Assembly: GCF_004310865.1 (NCBI RefSeq)
Contig: NZ_SIXI01000002.1
Span: 1 to 64,000 of the forward strand
DNA length: 64,000 bases
Direction of reading: 5' to 3'
Source of the DNA: Aquabacterium lacunae
GTDB taxonomy: Bacteria; Pseudomonadota; Gammaproteobacteria; Burkholderiales; Burkholderiaceae_C
Shown here piece by piece: positions 21,197-30,787 of the stretch (its first letter is position 1; each line of letters begins with the position of its first letter). The notes beneath the pieces were generated by a model. It searched no databases. It was given only the letters and a program-made list of their open reading frames with translations, and was not told the origin of the DNA. A program made the position numbers and the translations under genes.

Positions 21197-22746
21197 GCCG
21201 TTTGAACCGCTTGAACCGCATGAGCCGCATCCGCCCCACCCTGCTCGCCACCTTGGTGATCTCCTTGGCCCTGACCGGCTGCGGCACCCAGGTGCGCAAC
21301 CCTGTGACCGGCCAGCTGCAGCGCACCGTGATGGACGAAAAGCAGGAAGTGGCCACCGGCAGCAAGAACCACCAGGAGATCCTGAAGGAATACGGCCAGT
21401 ACCCCGATGCGAAGCTGCAGGCCTATGTGAACGAGGTGGGCCAGAAACTGGCGAAGCAATCGCACCGCGCCGAACTCACCTGGCACTTCACCGTGCTCGA
21501 CAGCCCCGTGATCAACGCCTTCGCTCTGCCCGGCGGCTATGTGTACATCACCCGCGGGCTGATGGCCTACCTCGACAGCGAGGCCGATCTGGCCGGCGTG
21601 CTGGGCCATGAAATCGGCCACGTGACCGCACGGCACGGCGCGCAGCAGGCCACGCAGCAGCAAACCGCGTCCATCGGCGTGCTGGCCGCCTCGGTGCTGG
21701 GTGCGGTGCTGGAAGCAAAAGGCGTGAGCGGTGCGGGCCGCATGGCCAGCGACGTGTCGCAAAGCGTGGCCTCGGGCCTCATCGCCAGCCACAGCCGCGA
21801 ACACGAGACCGAAGCCGACCGACTTGGCGCGGAATACCTGGCCCGCAGCCGCTACAACCCGGCCAACATGGTCGACGTGATCCAGGTGCTCAAGAACCAG
21901 GAAAGCCATGCTGCCGACCAGGCCCGCGCGCAAGGGCGCCAGGCATCAGGTGGCAACGACTGGCTGGCCACCCACCCCAGCAACGACAAGCGCCTGCAGG
22001 ACATCCGCGAGGTGGCCGCCCGTTACCCAGGCCCCGACCAGGGCCGCTATGCCGACGACGGCAGGCAGCGCTACCTGGCCGCCATCCAGGACATGGCCTT
22101 TGGCGACAGCCCCGAACAAGGCCTGGTGCGAGGCGCCCATTTCCTGCACCCTGGCCTGGGCATCGCCCTGACCGCCCCGCCTGGCTGGCGCATCCAGAAC
22201 GGCGCCGACACCCTCACGGTGGCCACAGCCGACGGCAACGCTGCCCTGGTGATGAAACTGGCGCCCGCCTCGGCGGGCCGTGACCACGCCCGCATCATCC
22301 AGCAAGCGTTGCAGCCCACGGCGGGCCGCACCCAGCCCAGCCAGCTCAATGGCCTGAACGCCACGCGCTTCATGGGCCAGAGGCGCAACAGCCAGGGGCA
22401 GGTGCAGGAGGTGCAGGCCACCGTGGTCGACGGCCCCAAAGGGCAGGTGTACCTGCTGGTGCCCATGGCGCGCAATGCGCAGGCCTACAGCGTGAATGGC
22501 CAGGCGCTGGCCGCCGCCGAAGGAAGCTTCCGGCCGCTCGGCCCAGCCGATCAGGCCCTGGCCAAGCCTTGGGTGGTGGTGAAAGACACCTTCCCGAAAA
22601 CCGGCTGGAGTGGCCTGGTCGCACGCAGCGCGCTGGCAGGCAGTGGCAGCCCGGCCGAACCGGCACTGCGGCTGCTCAATGGGTACTACGGTGGCGGCGA
22701 GCCCCAGGTGGGCGCCAGCGTCAAGAACGTGGTGGCCAAGCCCTGA
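21193..22746 (+). CDS. M48 family metalloprotease lipoprotein
   Basis: The protein (517 residues) has a signal peptide ending in the lipobox LTGC (Cys30). The zinc protease domain shows HEIGH at 139-143 and the third ligand region ETEAD at about 205-209. A C-terminal domain of about 230 residues follows, including [16 protein letters not shown]. This resembles BepA/LoiP-type outer-membrane quality-control proteases. Its ATG overlaps the LysR stop by four bases, so the two are co-translated. Confidence 0.92.
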   Translation: MSRLNRLNRMSRIRPTLLATLVISLALTGCGTQVRNPVTGQLQRTVMDEKQEVATGSKNHQEILKEYGQYPDAKLQAYVNEVGQKLAKQSHRAELTWHFTVLDSPVINAFALPGGYVYITRGLMAYLDSEADLAGVLGHEIGHVTARHGAQQATQQQTASIGVLAASVLGAVLEAKGVSGAGRMASDVSQSVASGLIASHSREHETEADRLGAEYLARSRYNPANMVDVIQVLKNQESHAADQARAQGRQASGGNDWLATHPSNDKRLQDIREVAARYPGPDQGRYADDGRQRYLAAIQDMAFGDSPEQGLVRGAHFLHPGLGIALTAPPGWRIQNGADTLTVATADGNAALVMKLAPASAGRDHARIIQQALQPTAGRTQPSQLNGLNATRFMGQRRNSQGQVQEVQATVVDGPKGQVYLLVPMARNAQAYSVNGQALAAAEGSFRPLGPADQALAKPWVVVKDTFPKTGWSGLVARSALAGSGSPAEPALRLLNGYYGGGEPQVGASVKNVVAKP

Positions 22747-22786
22747 TTGGCAAGGCCCGGATCCACGCCGGGCCCCGCGCTGAAAC

Positions 22787-23401
22787 TCAGGCCTCGATCA
22801 CCACACGGCGTGCCGTCTTGGGCCGGAAGGCCTCGCACACCTCAGGGCGGGTGTCGATGTAAGGGCCGCCGATCAGGTCGATGCAGTAGGGCACGGCCGC
22901 AAAGATGCCCGGCACCACCGAGCGCCCTTCGGCATCGCGCAGCCCTTCCAGCGTTTCCGCGATCGACTTGGGCTGCCCCGGCAGGTTCAGCACCAGGGCC
23001 TGCTTGCGGATCACGGCCCTCTGCCGCGACAAGATGGCCGTGGGCACGAACCGCAGGCTGATCTGGCGCATCTGCTCGCCAAAGCCCGGCATTTCCTTGT
23101 CGGCCACATCCAGGGTGGCATCGGGCGTCACGTCGCGCACCGCCGGGCCTGTGCCGCCGGTGGTCAGCACCAGGTGGCAACCGGCGTCATCAACCAGTTC
23201 ACGCAAGGTCTGCGCGATCACGGCGCGGTCGTCAGGGATCAGGCGGGGCACCCACTCCACCGGGTTGCGCACCGCACGCCCCAGCCAGTCCTGCAAGGCC
23301 GGCAGGCCCTTGTCTTCATAGACACCGGTGCTGGCGCGGTCACTCACCGACACCACGCCAATGCGCACGGGCTGCAGCACCACGGGCGGCAGCTCACTCA
23401 T
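22787..23401 (-). CDS. mog: Molybdopterin adenylyltransferase MogA
   Basis: The enzyme (204 residues) adenylylates molybdopterin before molybdenum insertion. The MoaB/Mog motif LTTGGTGPAVRDVTPDAT is clear, with GVVSVSDRAS near the N-terminus and NLPGQPKSIAE near the C-terminus. I chose the ATG at 23401, which overlaps the end of darP by 8 bases. Molybdenum cofactor is needed by the nitrate reductase encoded at 46 kb. Confidence 0.93.
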   Translation of the reverse strand: MSELPPVVLQPVRIGVVSVSDRASTGVYEDKGLPALQDWLGRAVRNPVEWVPRLIPDDRAVIAQTLRELVDDAGCHLVLTTGGTGPAVRDVTPDATLDVADKEMPGFGEQMRQISLRFVPTAILSRQRAVIRKQALVLNLPGQPKSIAETLEGLRDAEGRSVVPGIFAAVPYCIDLIGGPYIDTRPEVCEAFRPKTARRVVIEA

Positions 23402-23990
23402 CGTCGCCCTCGGGCTCAACGATCTCATCGGTGGCGCCCGCGTCACCGGCCAGCAGGGCCGCCTTGATCAGCTGGAACAGCTCGCGGAAGGCCTTGCCAT
23501 TGCGCTTGTCGGGCGTCAGGGCGGCGTCCTTGCGGGCATTGCGGATCAGCGTACGCAGCTGCTGCACATCGGTGCCCGGATGCTGGGCCAGCCAGTCGTC
23601 CAGCGCGGTCTTTTCGTCATCGATCAGGCGGCGGCGCCAGGCCTCGGCCTCGTGCAGGGCCAGAGCGTCCTGGGCATGGCCCAGTTGGAAGGCCGCCACA
23701 GCTTCGCGAAGAGGCTCGGCATCGACGCTGCGGATCACCTTGCCGATGTACTGCAGCTGGCGGCGCTTGCCTTCGAACGACCGGGTGCGGCGGTAGTCGG
23801 CCAGCGCCTCGCGCAGGTTCTCGGGCATGCCGATGGCATCGAGGCGGCTGTCGGGCAGATCGAGCAGCTGCTTGCCGAGTTTCTGCAGGTCGTCACTGGC
23901 GCGTTTGAGCGCGCTGCGGCTGGGCGCCATGTCGGCCAGATCGTCGGGAGCCGACTTCGGGCCTTTTGAAGGGTGGTAATTCGGGTTCAT
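23394..23990 (-). CDS. darP: Ribosome biogenesis factor DarP (YjgA, DUF615)
   Basis: This 198-residue protein binds the late 50S ribosomal particle. The sequence is the DUF615 family throughout: PSRSALKRASDDLQKLGKQLLDLP, YRRTRSFEGKRRQLQYIGKVIR, and a C-terminal FRELFQLIK followed by an acidic tail. It is divergent from pmbA, the arrangement found in many proteobacteria. Confidence 0.93.
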   Translation of the reverse strand: MNPNYHPSKGPKSAPDDLADMAPSRSALKRASDDLQKLGKQLLDLPDSRLDAIGMPENLREALADYRRTRSFEGKRRQLQYIGKVIRSVDAEPLREAVAAFQLGHAQDALALHEAEAWRRRLIDDEKTALDDWLAQHPGTDVQQLRTLIRNARKDAALTPDKRNGKAFRELFQLIKAALLAGDAGATDEIVEPEGDDE

Positions 23991-24032
23991 GTCATCGCTA
24001 TGATACGAGGCACCTCTTCAAGGCACCAACCC

Positions 24033-25496
24033 ATGGCCACCCGCAAGACCGCTTCTGCCTCGCCCCGCACCCCTTCGACCAGCGCCAAGCGCCCTGCATC
24101 CCCCACTGCGAAACACGGCGCACAAGCCAGCGCCAAGCCGGCCGCAGGCTTTGCCTACAGCCGTGACGAGTTCAAGGACCTGATCGAGCAGACGCTGGAG
24201 CTGGCCCGCAAGATGGGCGCCTCCGATGCCGGTGCAGAAGTGTCCGAAGGCGCCGGCCTGAGCGTGTCGGTGCGCAAGGGCAAGCTGGAAAACGTCGAGC
24301 GCAACCGCGACAAGTCCATCGGCGTGACGGTGTACCTGGGTCAGCGCCGTGGCAACGCCAGCACCTCTGATTTCTCGCCCGCCTCCCTGGAGCAGACCGT
24401 GCGCGCCGCCTACGACATCGCGCGCTTCACGGCAGAAGATCCCATGGCCGGCCTGCCGGACGTGGAAGACATGGCGATGGGCAAGGCCGCCCTGCGCGAC
24501 CTGGACCTGTTCCACCCCTGGAACATCACCGCCGACAAGGCAGCCGAACTGGCCATGCGGGGCGAGGCGGCTGCGCTGGCGGTCGACAAGCGCATCACCA
24601 ACTCGGAAGGCGCTTCGGTGTCGGCGCAGCAGTCGCACTTCTTTTCTGGCAACAGCAGGGGCTTTCGTGGCGGGTACGCCAGCTCGCGGCACTCGCTGTC
24701 GGTCTCGCCCATTGCGGGGCGTGGCAACGACATGCAGCGCGACTTCTGGTACACCTCAGAGCGCTCGGCCAAAGACATGGCCCGCCCCGAAGCCGTGGGC
24801 CGCTACGCCGCCGAACGCGCGCTGTCGCGCCTGAAGGGCCGCAAGATCGCCACCTGCGAAGTGCCCGTGCTGTTCGAAAACACCCTGGCCGCCGGCCTGC
24901 TGGGCGCCTATGTGCAGGCCACGAGTGGGGGCGCGCTGTACCGCAAGTCGACCTTTCTGGTCGACTGCCTGGGCCAGCAGGTGCTGCCCAAACACATCGA
25001 CATCCTGGAAGACCCCCACGTGCTGCGCGGCAAGGGCAGCGCCCCCTTCGACGACGAGGGCGTGCTCACCCGCAAGCGCAAGGTGGTGGCCAGCGGCGTC
25101 ACGCAGGCCTATTTCCTGTCGAGCTACTCGGCCCGCAAGCTGGGCATGAAGACCACCGGTCACGCCGGCGGTTCGCAGAACCTGACCCTGCGCAGCCGCC
25201 TCACCAAGCCCGGTGACGACCTGCCCGCCATGCTGCGCAAGCTGGGCACCGGCCTGTTCGTGACCGAACTGATGGGCCAGGGCGTCAACTACGTCACGGG
25301 TGATTACTCGCGCGGGGCCTCGGGGTACTGGGTGGAAAACGGTGTCATCGCCTACCCTGTGCACGAGATCACCATCGCCAGCAACCTGCGCGACATGTTC
25401 CAGCAGATCGTGGCCGTGGGCGCTGACGCCTACACCTACGGCAGCAAGACCATCGGCTCGGTCCTGATCGAGAAAATGAAGATCGCGGGCCACTGA
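24033..25496 (+). CDS. pmbA: Metalloprotease PmbA (TldE)
   Basis: The 487-residue protein is the PmbA/TldE half of the TldD/TldE heterodimeric protease, which degrades unfolded peptides and matures some modified peptides. Conserved parts are VRKGKLENVERNRDKSIGVTVYLGQRRGNASTSD and the C-terminal GDYSRGASGYWVENGVIAYPVHEITIA. The first ~40 residues are a Ser/Thr/Pro/Lys-rich extension. The ATG at 24033 is the first after the divergent darP promoter region. Confidence 0.94.
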   Translation: MATRKTASASPRTPSTSAKRPASPTAKHGAQASAKPAAGFAYSRDEFKDLIEQTLELARKMGASDAGAEVSEGAGLSVSVRKGKLENVERNRDKSIGVTVYLGQRRGNASTSDFSPASLEQTVRAAYDIARFTAEDPMAGLPDVEDMAMGKAALRDLDLFHPWNITADKAAELAMRGEAAALAVDKRITNSEGASVSAQQSHFFSGNSRGFRGGYASSRHSLSVSPIAGRGNDMQRDFWYTSERSAKDMARPEAVGRYAAERALSRLKGRKIATCEVPVLFENTLAAGLLGAYVQATSGGALYRKSTFLVDCLGQQVLPKHIDILEDPHVLRGKGSAPFDDEGVLTRKRKVVASGVTQAYFLSSYSARKLGMKTTGHAGGSQNLTLRSRLTKPGDDLPAMLRKLGTGLFVTELMGQGVNYVTGDYSRGASGYWVENGVIAYPVHEITIASNLRDMFQQIVAVGADAYTYGSKTIGSVLIEKMKIAGH

Positions 25497-25531
25497 GCCC
25501 TCGGCACACACCACCACTCCAGGAGACCCTC

Positions 25532-26614
25532 ATGCAACGTCGTTCCTTCATCAACCACGCGGGTCTGGCCGGCGTGCTGGCTGCGGGTGCCGCCCCCGGC
25601 ATCGTCCATGCCCAGACCCAGATCCGCTGGCGCCTGGCCTCCAGCTTCCCCAAGTCGCTGGACACCATCTTTGGTGCAGCCGATGTGTTCGCCAAAAAAG
25701 TGAACGAGATGTCGGGCGGCAAGTTCCAGATTTCGGTGCACGCGGGTGGTGAACTGATGCCCGCCTTCGGCGTGGTCGACGGCGTGCAGAACGGCACGGT
25801 CGAAATCGCCCACACCGCGCCCTATTACTTCGTGGGCAAGGACGAAACCTTCGCCATCGGCTGCACCATCCCCTTCGGTCTGAATTCTCGTCAGATGTCG
25901 GCCTGGATGTTCGAAGGCAACGGCATGAAGCTCATGCGCGAGTTTTACGCCCAGTACAACATCATCAACTTCCCGGGCGGCAACACCGGCGCGCAGATGG
26001 GTGGCTGGTACCGCAAGCCGGTCAAGTCGCTGGCCGACATGAAGGGCCTGAAAATGCGCATCGGTGGCTTTGCCGGCCGCGTGATCGAGCGCATGGGCGC
26101 CGTGCCCCAGAACCTGCCAGGCGGCGAGATCTACCAGGCCCTGGAAAAAGGCACGATCGACGCGGCCGAATGGGTGGGCCCTTACGACGACCAGAAGCTC
26201 GGCTTCCACAAGGTGGCCCCGTACTACCACTTCCCCGGCTGGTGGGAAGGTGGCCCGCAGCTCGACTTCTTCATCAACACCAAGGCTTACAACGCCTTGC
26301 CGGCCGAGTACAAGGCCATGGTGGAAGCTGCGGCAGCGCTGGCCCACAATGAAATGCAGGCCCGCTACGATGCCCGCAACCCGATGGCACTCAAGCAGTT
26401 GGTGGGCAGCAAGACCCAGCTGGTGCAGTTCCCCAAGGAAGTGATGGACGCCGCGTTCAAGCACTCCATGACCATCTACAGCGAGCTCAACGACAAGAAC
26501 CCGAACTGGAAGAAGGTGTACACCGACTACGCCAAGTTCCGCGCCGACCAGAACATGTGGTTCCGCTTCACCGAGGCCACCTTTGACCGCTTCATGCAGT
26601 CGGCCAAGCTGTGA
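25532..26614 (+). CDS. TRAP transporter substrate-binding protein (DctP/TakP type)
   Basis: This periplasmic receptor (360 residues) has a twin-arginine-like signal (MQRRSFINHAGLAGVLAAGAA...HAQ). The mature part is a DctP-family fold with GGELMPAFGVVDGVQNGTVEI and DAAEWVGPYDDQKLGFHKVAPYY, the pattern of the alpha-keto-acid binder TakP and the mannitol/chloroaromatic subgroup. Its membrane partners are probably the DctQ/DctM genes at 27.5-29.5 kb, which lie on the other strand. Confidence 0.93.
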   Translation: MQRRSFINHAGLAGVLAAGAAPGIVHAQTQIRWRLASSFPKSLDTIFGAADVFAKKVNEMSGGKFQISVHAGGELMPAFGVVDGVQNGTVEIAHTAPYYFVGKDETFAIGCTIPFGLNSRQMSAWMFEGNGMKLMREFYAQYNIINFPGGNTGAQMGGWYRKPVKSLADMKGLKMRIGGFAGRVIERMGAVPQNLPGGEIYQALEKGTIDAAEWVGPYDDQKLGFHKVAPYYHFPGWWEGGPQLDFFINTKAYNALPAEYKAMVEAAAALAHNEMQARYDARNPMALKQLVGSKTQLVQFPKEVMDAAFKHSMTIYSELNDKNPNWKKVYTDYAKFRADQNMWFRFTEATFDRFMQSAKL

Positions 26615-26636
26615 GCTTGCCAGAGCGCAGACACCA

Positions 26637-26657
26637 GGGGCCTTCGGGCCCCTTTTT
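26637..26657 (+). terminator. Rho-independent terminator of the TRAP receptor gene
   Basis: GGGGCC-TTCG-GGCCCC with a TTCG tetraloop is followed by TTTTT. Confidence 0.92.
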
Positions 26658-26925
26658 CACGCCTGCTCCCGCCTCAAGAAGGTGGTGATCGATTTTGTGC
26701 AACGTGGCCAGAAGCTTTTGCAATTGGACCGGCCACCCATGCCGGCCTACAGTGCACCCATGGCGCGCCACGCCTCGTGCAGGAACCCCTTGCGACATCG
26801 GGCCCGCACCTTGACGCAACCGTGACACAGTTGCGCGGCGTGGGGCACACAAGCGGTTTGTCCAGATCAATTTCTGCGCGCGCCACCCGAAGAACCTTGT
26901 AAGCTGGAGTTGTCAGGAGCTGCCC
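26658..26925. other. Intergenic region without recognised gene
   Basis: Between the TRAP receptor terminator and the DUF454 gene I see no convincing gene or RNA. It should contain the promoter of the DUF454 gene. Confidence 0.5.
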
Positions 26926-27369
26926 ATGAACGCCGCGAGAAACGCCACCACCGCCCTGCCCTCAGCCATCGTTGCCCCGGCCCGCACGGCCGACTGGGGT
27001 GACCGGGCCCTGGCCCGCACCTGGCGCACGTTCGGCATGCTGTGTTTCGGCATCGGAGTGGTCAACGCCTTCATCCCCCTGATGCCCACCACCGTGTTCC
27101 TGCTGATCGGCCTGTGGGCCTACGGCAAGGGCGACCCGGCCCTGCGCGAACGCCTGCTCAGCCACCCCCGCTACGGTGCCAGCCTGCGCCTGTGGGTGGA
27201 ACACCGCCAGATCACCCGCAAGGGCAAGGTGGCCGCCACACTGGGCATCGGTACCAGCCTGGCCCTCACGGCCTGGGCGCTGGGCAACAAGCCCGTGCTG
27301 TGGGCCGTGGCTTGCGGCCTGATCGCGCTGGTGGCATTCATCGTCAGCCGCGAAGAACCGGCTGCCTGA
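26926..27369 (+). CDS. YbaN family protein (DUF454)
   Basis: This inner-membrane protein of 147 residues has the DUF454 pattern: a first helix (RTFGMLCFGIGVVNAFIPLMPTTVFLLIGLWAYGKG), a short SHPRYGASLRLWVEHRQITRKGK loop, and two closing helices. The function is unknown. It stands alone between the two convergent parts of the TRAP transporter. Confidence 0.88.
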   Translation: MNAARNATTALPSAIVAPARTADWGDRALARTWRTFGMLCFGIGVVNAFIPLMPTTVFLLIGLWAYGKGDPALRERLLSHPRYGASLRLWVEHRQITRKGKVAATLGIGTSLALTAWALGNKPVLWAVACGLIALVAFIVSREEPAA

Positions 27370-27387
27370 GTCTGGCCAGCGCCCAGC

Positions 27388-27413
27388 AAAAAGCCCTCCG
27401 CCGGAGGGCTTTT
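27388..27413. terminator. Bidirectional terminator
   Basis: An 11-bp stem AAAAGCCCTCC/GGAGGGCTTTT with a three-base loop has T runs on both strands. It lies between the convergent DUF454 gene and dctM. Confidence 0.9.
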
Positions 27414-27457
27414 GTGCTTTCGACCGATCATCTGAAGAGATGACCGAGGAGCGACCA

Positions 27458-28981
27458 TCAGGGCCGCAGCGTGTTGGGGTCGATCAATGAGGGGTCGGCC
27501 ATGTCTGCCGCGCTGGGTACCGGCTCGGCCCCAGATGCCGACTCCTCAACCATCGGGGCCAGCGGATCCGCCCCCGTGTCTTCGATCTGCATCTCGATCT
27601 TCACATCGTCGACGTTCACGACCTCTTCCTTGTCGAGGAAGGCCGTGACCGACTCGGGCCAGAAAATCACGATGGCCACCAGCGACAGCTGCAGCAGCAC
27701 CCAAGGAATGGCACCCAGGTAGATGTCGCGCGACTGGATGGGCCGCGCAATGGCCCCGCTCTTGTGGATCTGGTCGGCCACCCCACGCAGGTAGAACAGC
27801 GCAAAACCAAAGGGCGGGTGCATGAAACTGGTCTGCATGTTCACGCACAGCAGCACGCCGAACCACACCAGGTCGATGCCCAGCTTCTGCGCCACCGGCG
27901 CCAGCAGCGGCACGATGATGAAGGCGATCTCGAAGAAGTCGAGGAAGAACGCCAGGAAGAACACGAAGATGTTCACCGCGATCAGGAAGCCAATCGGGCC
28001 GCCTGGCAGGTTGGTGAGCAGGTGCTCGATCCAGATGTGACCGTCCACACCCTGGAACACCAGCGAGAACACGCTGGAGCCCAGCAGGATGAAGATCACC
28101 ATCGTGGTGACACGGAAGGTGCTGTCCATGGCCTGCCACACCAGAGCCCAGCTCAACCGCTTGTGCAGCGCGGCCAAGGCCATGCCACCCAAGGCGCCCA
28201 GGGCGCCCGCCTCGGTCGGCGTGGCCAGGCCCATGAACAACGTGCCCAGCACCAGGAAGATCAGCACGACAGAGGGCACCATGCCCCACAGCACCCGCTT
28301 GAGCAGGGCCGAGCCTTGCAAGGTGCGAGCTTCGGGAGGCAGGGGCGGCACCCAGTGCGGGCGGAACACCACCACGGCCCAGGTGAACAGCAGGAAGATG
28401 GCGGTTTGCAGCAGCGAGGGGCCAATCGCGCCGAGGTACATGTCGCCCACCGAACGGCCCAGCTGGTCGGCCAGCACCACCAGCACCAGCGACGGCGGGA
28501 TCAGTTGCGTGATGGTGCCTGAGGCTGCGATCACGCCTGTGGCGAAGCGCATGTCGTAGCCGTAGCGCATCATGACTGGCAGCGAAATGACGCCCATGGC
28601 GATCACGCTGGCGGCCACGGTGCCCGTGATGGCACCCAGGATGGCGCCCACCAGGATAACGGCAAAGGCCAGGCCACCCGGCTTGCTGCCGAACAATTGC
28701 CCCGTGCCTTCGAGCAGGTCTTCGGCCAGGCCGCAGCGCTCTAGGATGGCGCCCATGAAGGTGAAAAAGGGAATGGACAGCAGCAACTCGTTGCTGAGCA
28801 CCCCGTACAGCCGGATGGGCAGGTTGCCCATGAAGGCCTCGGTGAAAAAGCCCTGACTGACGGCGAAATAGCCAAAGCCCAGGCCCAACCCGGCCAGTGA
28901 GAAGGCCACCGGGAAGCCCAGCAGCATGACCAGGATCAGCGCCCCGAACATGACGGGGGCCATTTGCTCCATGGCGATCAT
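27458..28981 (-). CDS. TRAP transporter large permease (DctM)
   Basis: This integral membrane subunit (507 residues) has about twelve hydrophobic segments and typical DctM stretches such as GPSLLQTAIFLLF, ATPTEAGALGALG and FVFFLAFFLDFFEIAFIIVPLLAP. It drives sodium-coupled uptake of the ligand brought by the receptor. A ~60-residue acidic C-terminal tail (from EEVVNVDDVKIEMQIED) is longer than usual. The start overlaps the dctQ stop by four bases. Confidence 0.94.
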   Translation of the reverse strand: MIAMEQMAPVMFGALILVMLLGFPVAFSLAGLGLGFGYFAVSQGFFTEAFMGNLPIRLYGVLSNELLLSIPFFTFMGAILERCGLAEDLLEGTGQLFGSKPGGLAFAVILVGAILGAITGTVAASVIAMGVISLPVMMRYGYDMRFATGVIAASGTITQLIPPSLVLVVLADQLGRSVGDMYLGAIGPSLLQTAIFLLFTWAVVVFRPHWVPPLPPEARTLQGSALLKRVLWGMVPSVVLIFLVLGTLFMGLATPTEAGALGALGGMALAALHKRLSWALVWQAMDSTFRVTTMVIFILLGSSVFSLVFQGVDGHIWIEHLLTNLPGGPIGFLIAVNIFVFFLAFFLDFFEIAFIIVPLLAPVAQKLGIDLVWFGVLLCVNMQTSFMHPPFGFALFYLRGVADQIHKSGAIARPIQSRDIYLGAIPWVLLQLSLVAIVIFWPESVTAFLDKEEVVNVDDVKIEMQIEDTGADPLAPMVEESASGAEPVPSAADMADPSLIDPNTLRP

Positions 28982-29508
28982 TGCAGCGGCCTTTCGTACT
29001 GGGGCAGGTCCACGCCCTGGCCGCGCAGGTACTGAACACGTTTGAAGAATTCGGCCAGGCCCTGCAGGGCCAGCAAGGCAAAGCCCACCGGAATGGCCAT
29101 CTTGACCGGCCAGCGGATCAGGCCACCCGCGCTGGGCGACAACTCATGCTGGTGGTAGGAATCCAGTGCAAATTGCCACGACAGGTGCACCACCAGCGCA
29201 CACACCGGCAGCAGCACGAACAACAAGCCCAGTGCATCGATCCATGCCCTGGTGCGGGGCTCACGCCCGCCATAGACCACGTCAACCCGCACGTGCTCGT
29301 TCAGGCGCAACAGCATGGGCGCGCCCGCCATCACCGCCAGTGCAAACAGGTACCACTGTGCCTCCAGCCAGGCGTTCGAGCCGATGCTGAAGGCATAGCG
29401 CAGCACGGCATTGCCAGCGCTGATGGCGCAGGCCAGCAGCAGGGCCCAGGCCGCGAGCACACCCAGCGCACGCGACAGGCCATCGATCAGTCGGATGAAG
29501 GCTTGCAT
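28978..29508 (-). CDS. TRAP transporter small permease (DctQ)
   Basis: The small membrane subunit (176 residues) has four hydrophobic helices and the DctQ-like RLNEHVRVDVVYGGREPRTRAWIDALG loop. It pairs with DctM. I chose the ATG at 29508 (MQAFIRLIDGLSRALG); an ATG ten codons upstream at 29538 would overlap the previous gene. Confidence 0.9.
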   Translation of the reverse strand: MQAFIRLIDGLSRALGVLAAWALLLACAISAGNAVLRYAFSIGSNAWLEAQWYLFALAVMAGAPMLLRLNEHVRVDVVYGGREPRTRAWIDALGLLFVLLPVCALVVHLSWQFALDSYHQHELSPSAGGLIRWPVKMAIPVGFALLALQGLAEFFKRVQYLRGQGVDLPQYERPLQ

Positions 29509-29524
29509 CGCGCCCCTGCCTGCG

Positions 29525-29881
29525 TCAGCCCCGCTCATCCAGGGCCTGGGCCTGCATGAACAGCCGGGTCGAACGGGCGCCACTGCGGCAGAACATCAGC
29601 AGCGGGCGCGGCAGGCTCTTGAGCAGCTCGGCGCATTGTGCGATCTCTTCAGGCGACTGGTAGCCGCCCTGCACAGGCAGGTAGGCGTAGGCCAGACCTG
29701 CCGCCTGGGCAGCGGCCTCGATGCTGGCGCTCGAGGGCTGATCAGGGCCCCCTTCCATGTCGGGACGATTGTTCATCACGGCCTTGAAGCCGGCTTCGGC
29801 CGCGGCGGCCATGGCTTCTGCCGACAACTGCGGCGCCGCGTAGACGTCTTCGGCAATGGGTTGCAGGGTGATCTGGCTCAT
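29525..29881 (-). CDS. TIGR01244 family sulfur transferase (DUF442)
   Basis: This small protein (118 residues) has the DUF442/Blh-like fold. It has ITEDVYAAPQLS-like and MNNRPDMEGG segments and an active-site loop CRSGARS with a rhodanese-like Cys. Relatives act in sulfide oxidation or as phosphatases. It sits just upstream of dctQ on the same strand, possibly by chance. The start at 29881 has a GGAGG-like site. Confidence 0.85.
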   Translation of the reverse strand: MSQITLQPIAEDVYAAPQLSAEAMAAAAEAGFKAVMNNRPDMEGGPDQPSSASIEAAAQAAGLAYAYLPVQGGYQSPEEIAQCAELLKSLPRPLLMFCRSGARSTRLFMQAQALDERG

Positions 29882-29952
29882 GGGGCCTCCTGGGTGGAAT
29901 GTCAGCATTGTCGTGCAGGCAACCACCTCTGGCGGCGCCTGCCGACTCGGGG

Positions 29953-30399
29953 TCAACCCGCCAGCGCAGCCTTCACAGCGGCCGACACCTGGCCCATGTC
30001 GGCCTTGCCCGCCAGCTGCTGCTTGGCGGCACCCATGACCTTGCCCATGTCGCCAGGGCCGGCAGCGCCCACTTCGGCCACGATGGCGGCAATGGCAGCC
30101 TTGATCTCATCGGCGCTCATGCGCTGGGGCAGGTACAGCTCCAGCACCGTGATTTCCGACTTTTCCTTGTCGGCCAGGTCAGGGCGACCACCGGCGGTGT
30201 ATTGCTCGGCAGCGTCCTTGCGCTGCTTGATCAGCTTGTCGACGATGGCCACCACCATGGCGTCGTCCAGCTCCACGCGCTCGTCCACTTCCTTTTGCTT
30301 CATGGCCGCCAGCAGCATGCGGATGGTGCCGAGGCGCTCGGCTTCCTTGGCGCGCATGGCGGCCTTCATGTCGTCGTTGATGCGGGCTTTGAGGCTCAT
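29953..30399 (-). CDS. GatB/YqeY domain-containing protein
   Basis: This 148-residue YqeY protein shares the tRNA-binding helical domain of GatB. Recognisable parts are MSLKARINDDMKAAMRAKEAERLGTIRMLLAA, EKSEITVLELYLPQRMS, and GDMGKVMGAAKQQLAGKADMGQVS. It follows rpsU as in many proteobacteria, but dnaG and rpoD, which often come next, are absent here. A clear CAGGAG site precedes the ATG. Confidence 0.93.
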   Translation of the reverse strand: MSLKARINDDMKAAMRAKEAERLGTIRMLLAAMKQKEVDERVELDDAMVVAIVDKLIKQRKDAAEQYTAGGRPDLADKEKSEITVLELYLPQRMSADEIKAAIAAIVAEVGAAGPGDMGKVMGAAKQQLAGKADMGQVSAAVKAALAG

Positions 30400-30475
30400 G
30401 GGGGCTCCTGGGGCGTCAGAGGTTCAGAGGACTGGGCAACACGAGGGCACTGCAGGTGCCCTGACATGGATGCCT

Positions 30476-30517
30476 TGAAAAAGCGAAAGCCCGCATGGGC
30501 GTCCCCGCGCGGGCTTT
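30476..30517 (-). terminator. Rho-independent terminator after rpsU
   Basis: On the minus strand AAAGCCCGC and GCGGGCTTT form a perfect 9-bp stem with a 14-base loop, followed by CGCTTTTTC. It lies between rpsU and yqeY, so S21 may be made mostly from its own short transcript. Confidence 0.75.
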
Positions 30518-30574
30518 GGTTGCAGCACCGAGGTCAGATCATGACGCTCGGCGGCAAAGAAGGGACCGAAGCGA

Positions 30575-30787
30575 TCAGTACAGCTTCTTGGGCAGCTGCA
30601 TGCTGCGCACGCGCTTGTAGTGGCGCTTGACGGCGGCAGCCTTCTTGCGCTTGCGCTCGGCGGTGGGCTTTTCGTAGAACTCGCGGGCGCGCAGTTCGGT
30701 CAGCAGGCCCAGCTTTTCGATGGTGCGCTTGAAGCGGCGCAGGGCAACGTCAAAAGGCTCGTTTTCTTTGACACGGATGGTCGTCAT
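30575..30787 (-). CDS. rpsU: 30S ribosomal protein S21
   Basis: This 70-residue basic protein is typical S21: [46 protein letters not shown]. It helps base-pairing of mRNA with 16S rRNA during initiation. It has a long leader, with a candidate promoter about 245 bases upstream. Confidence 0.98.
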
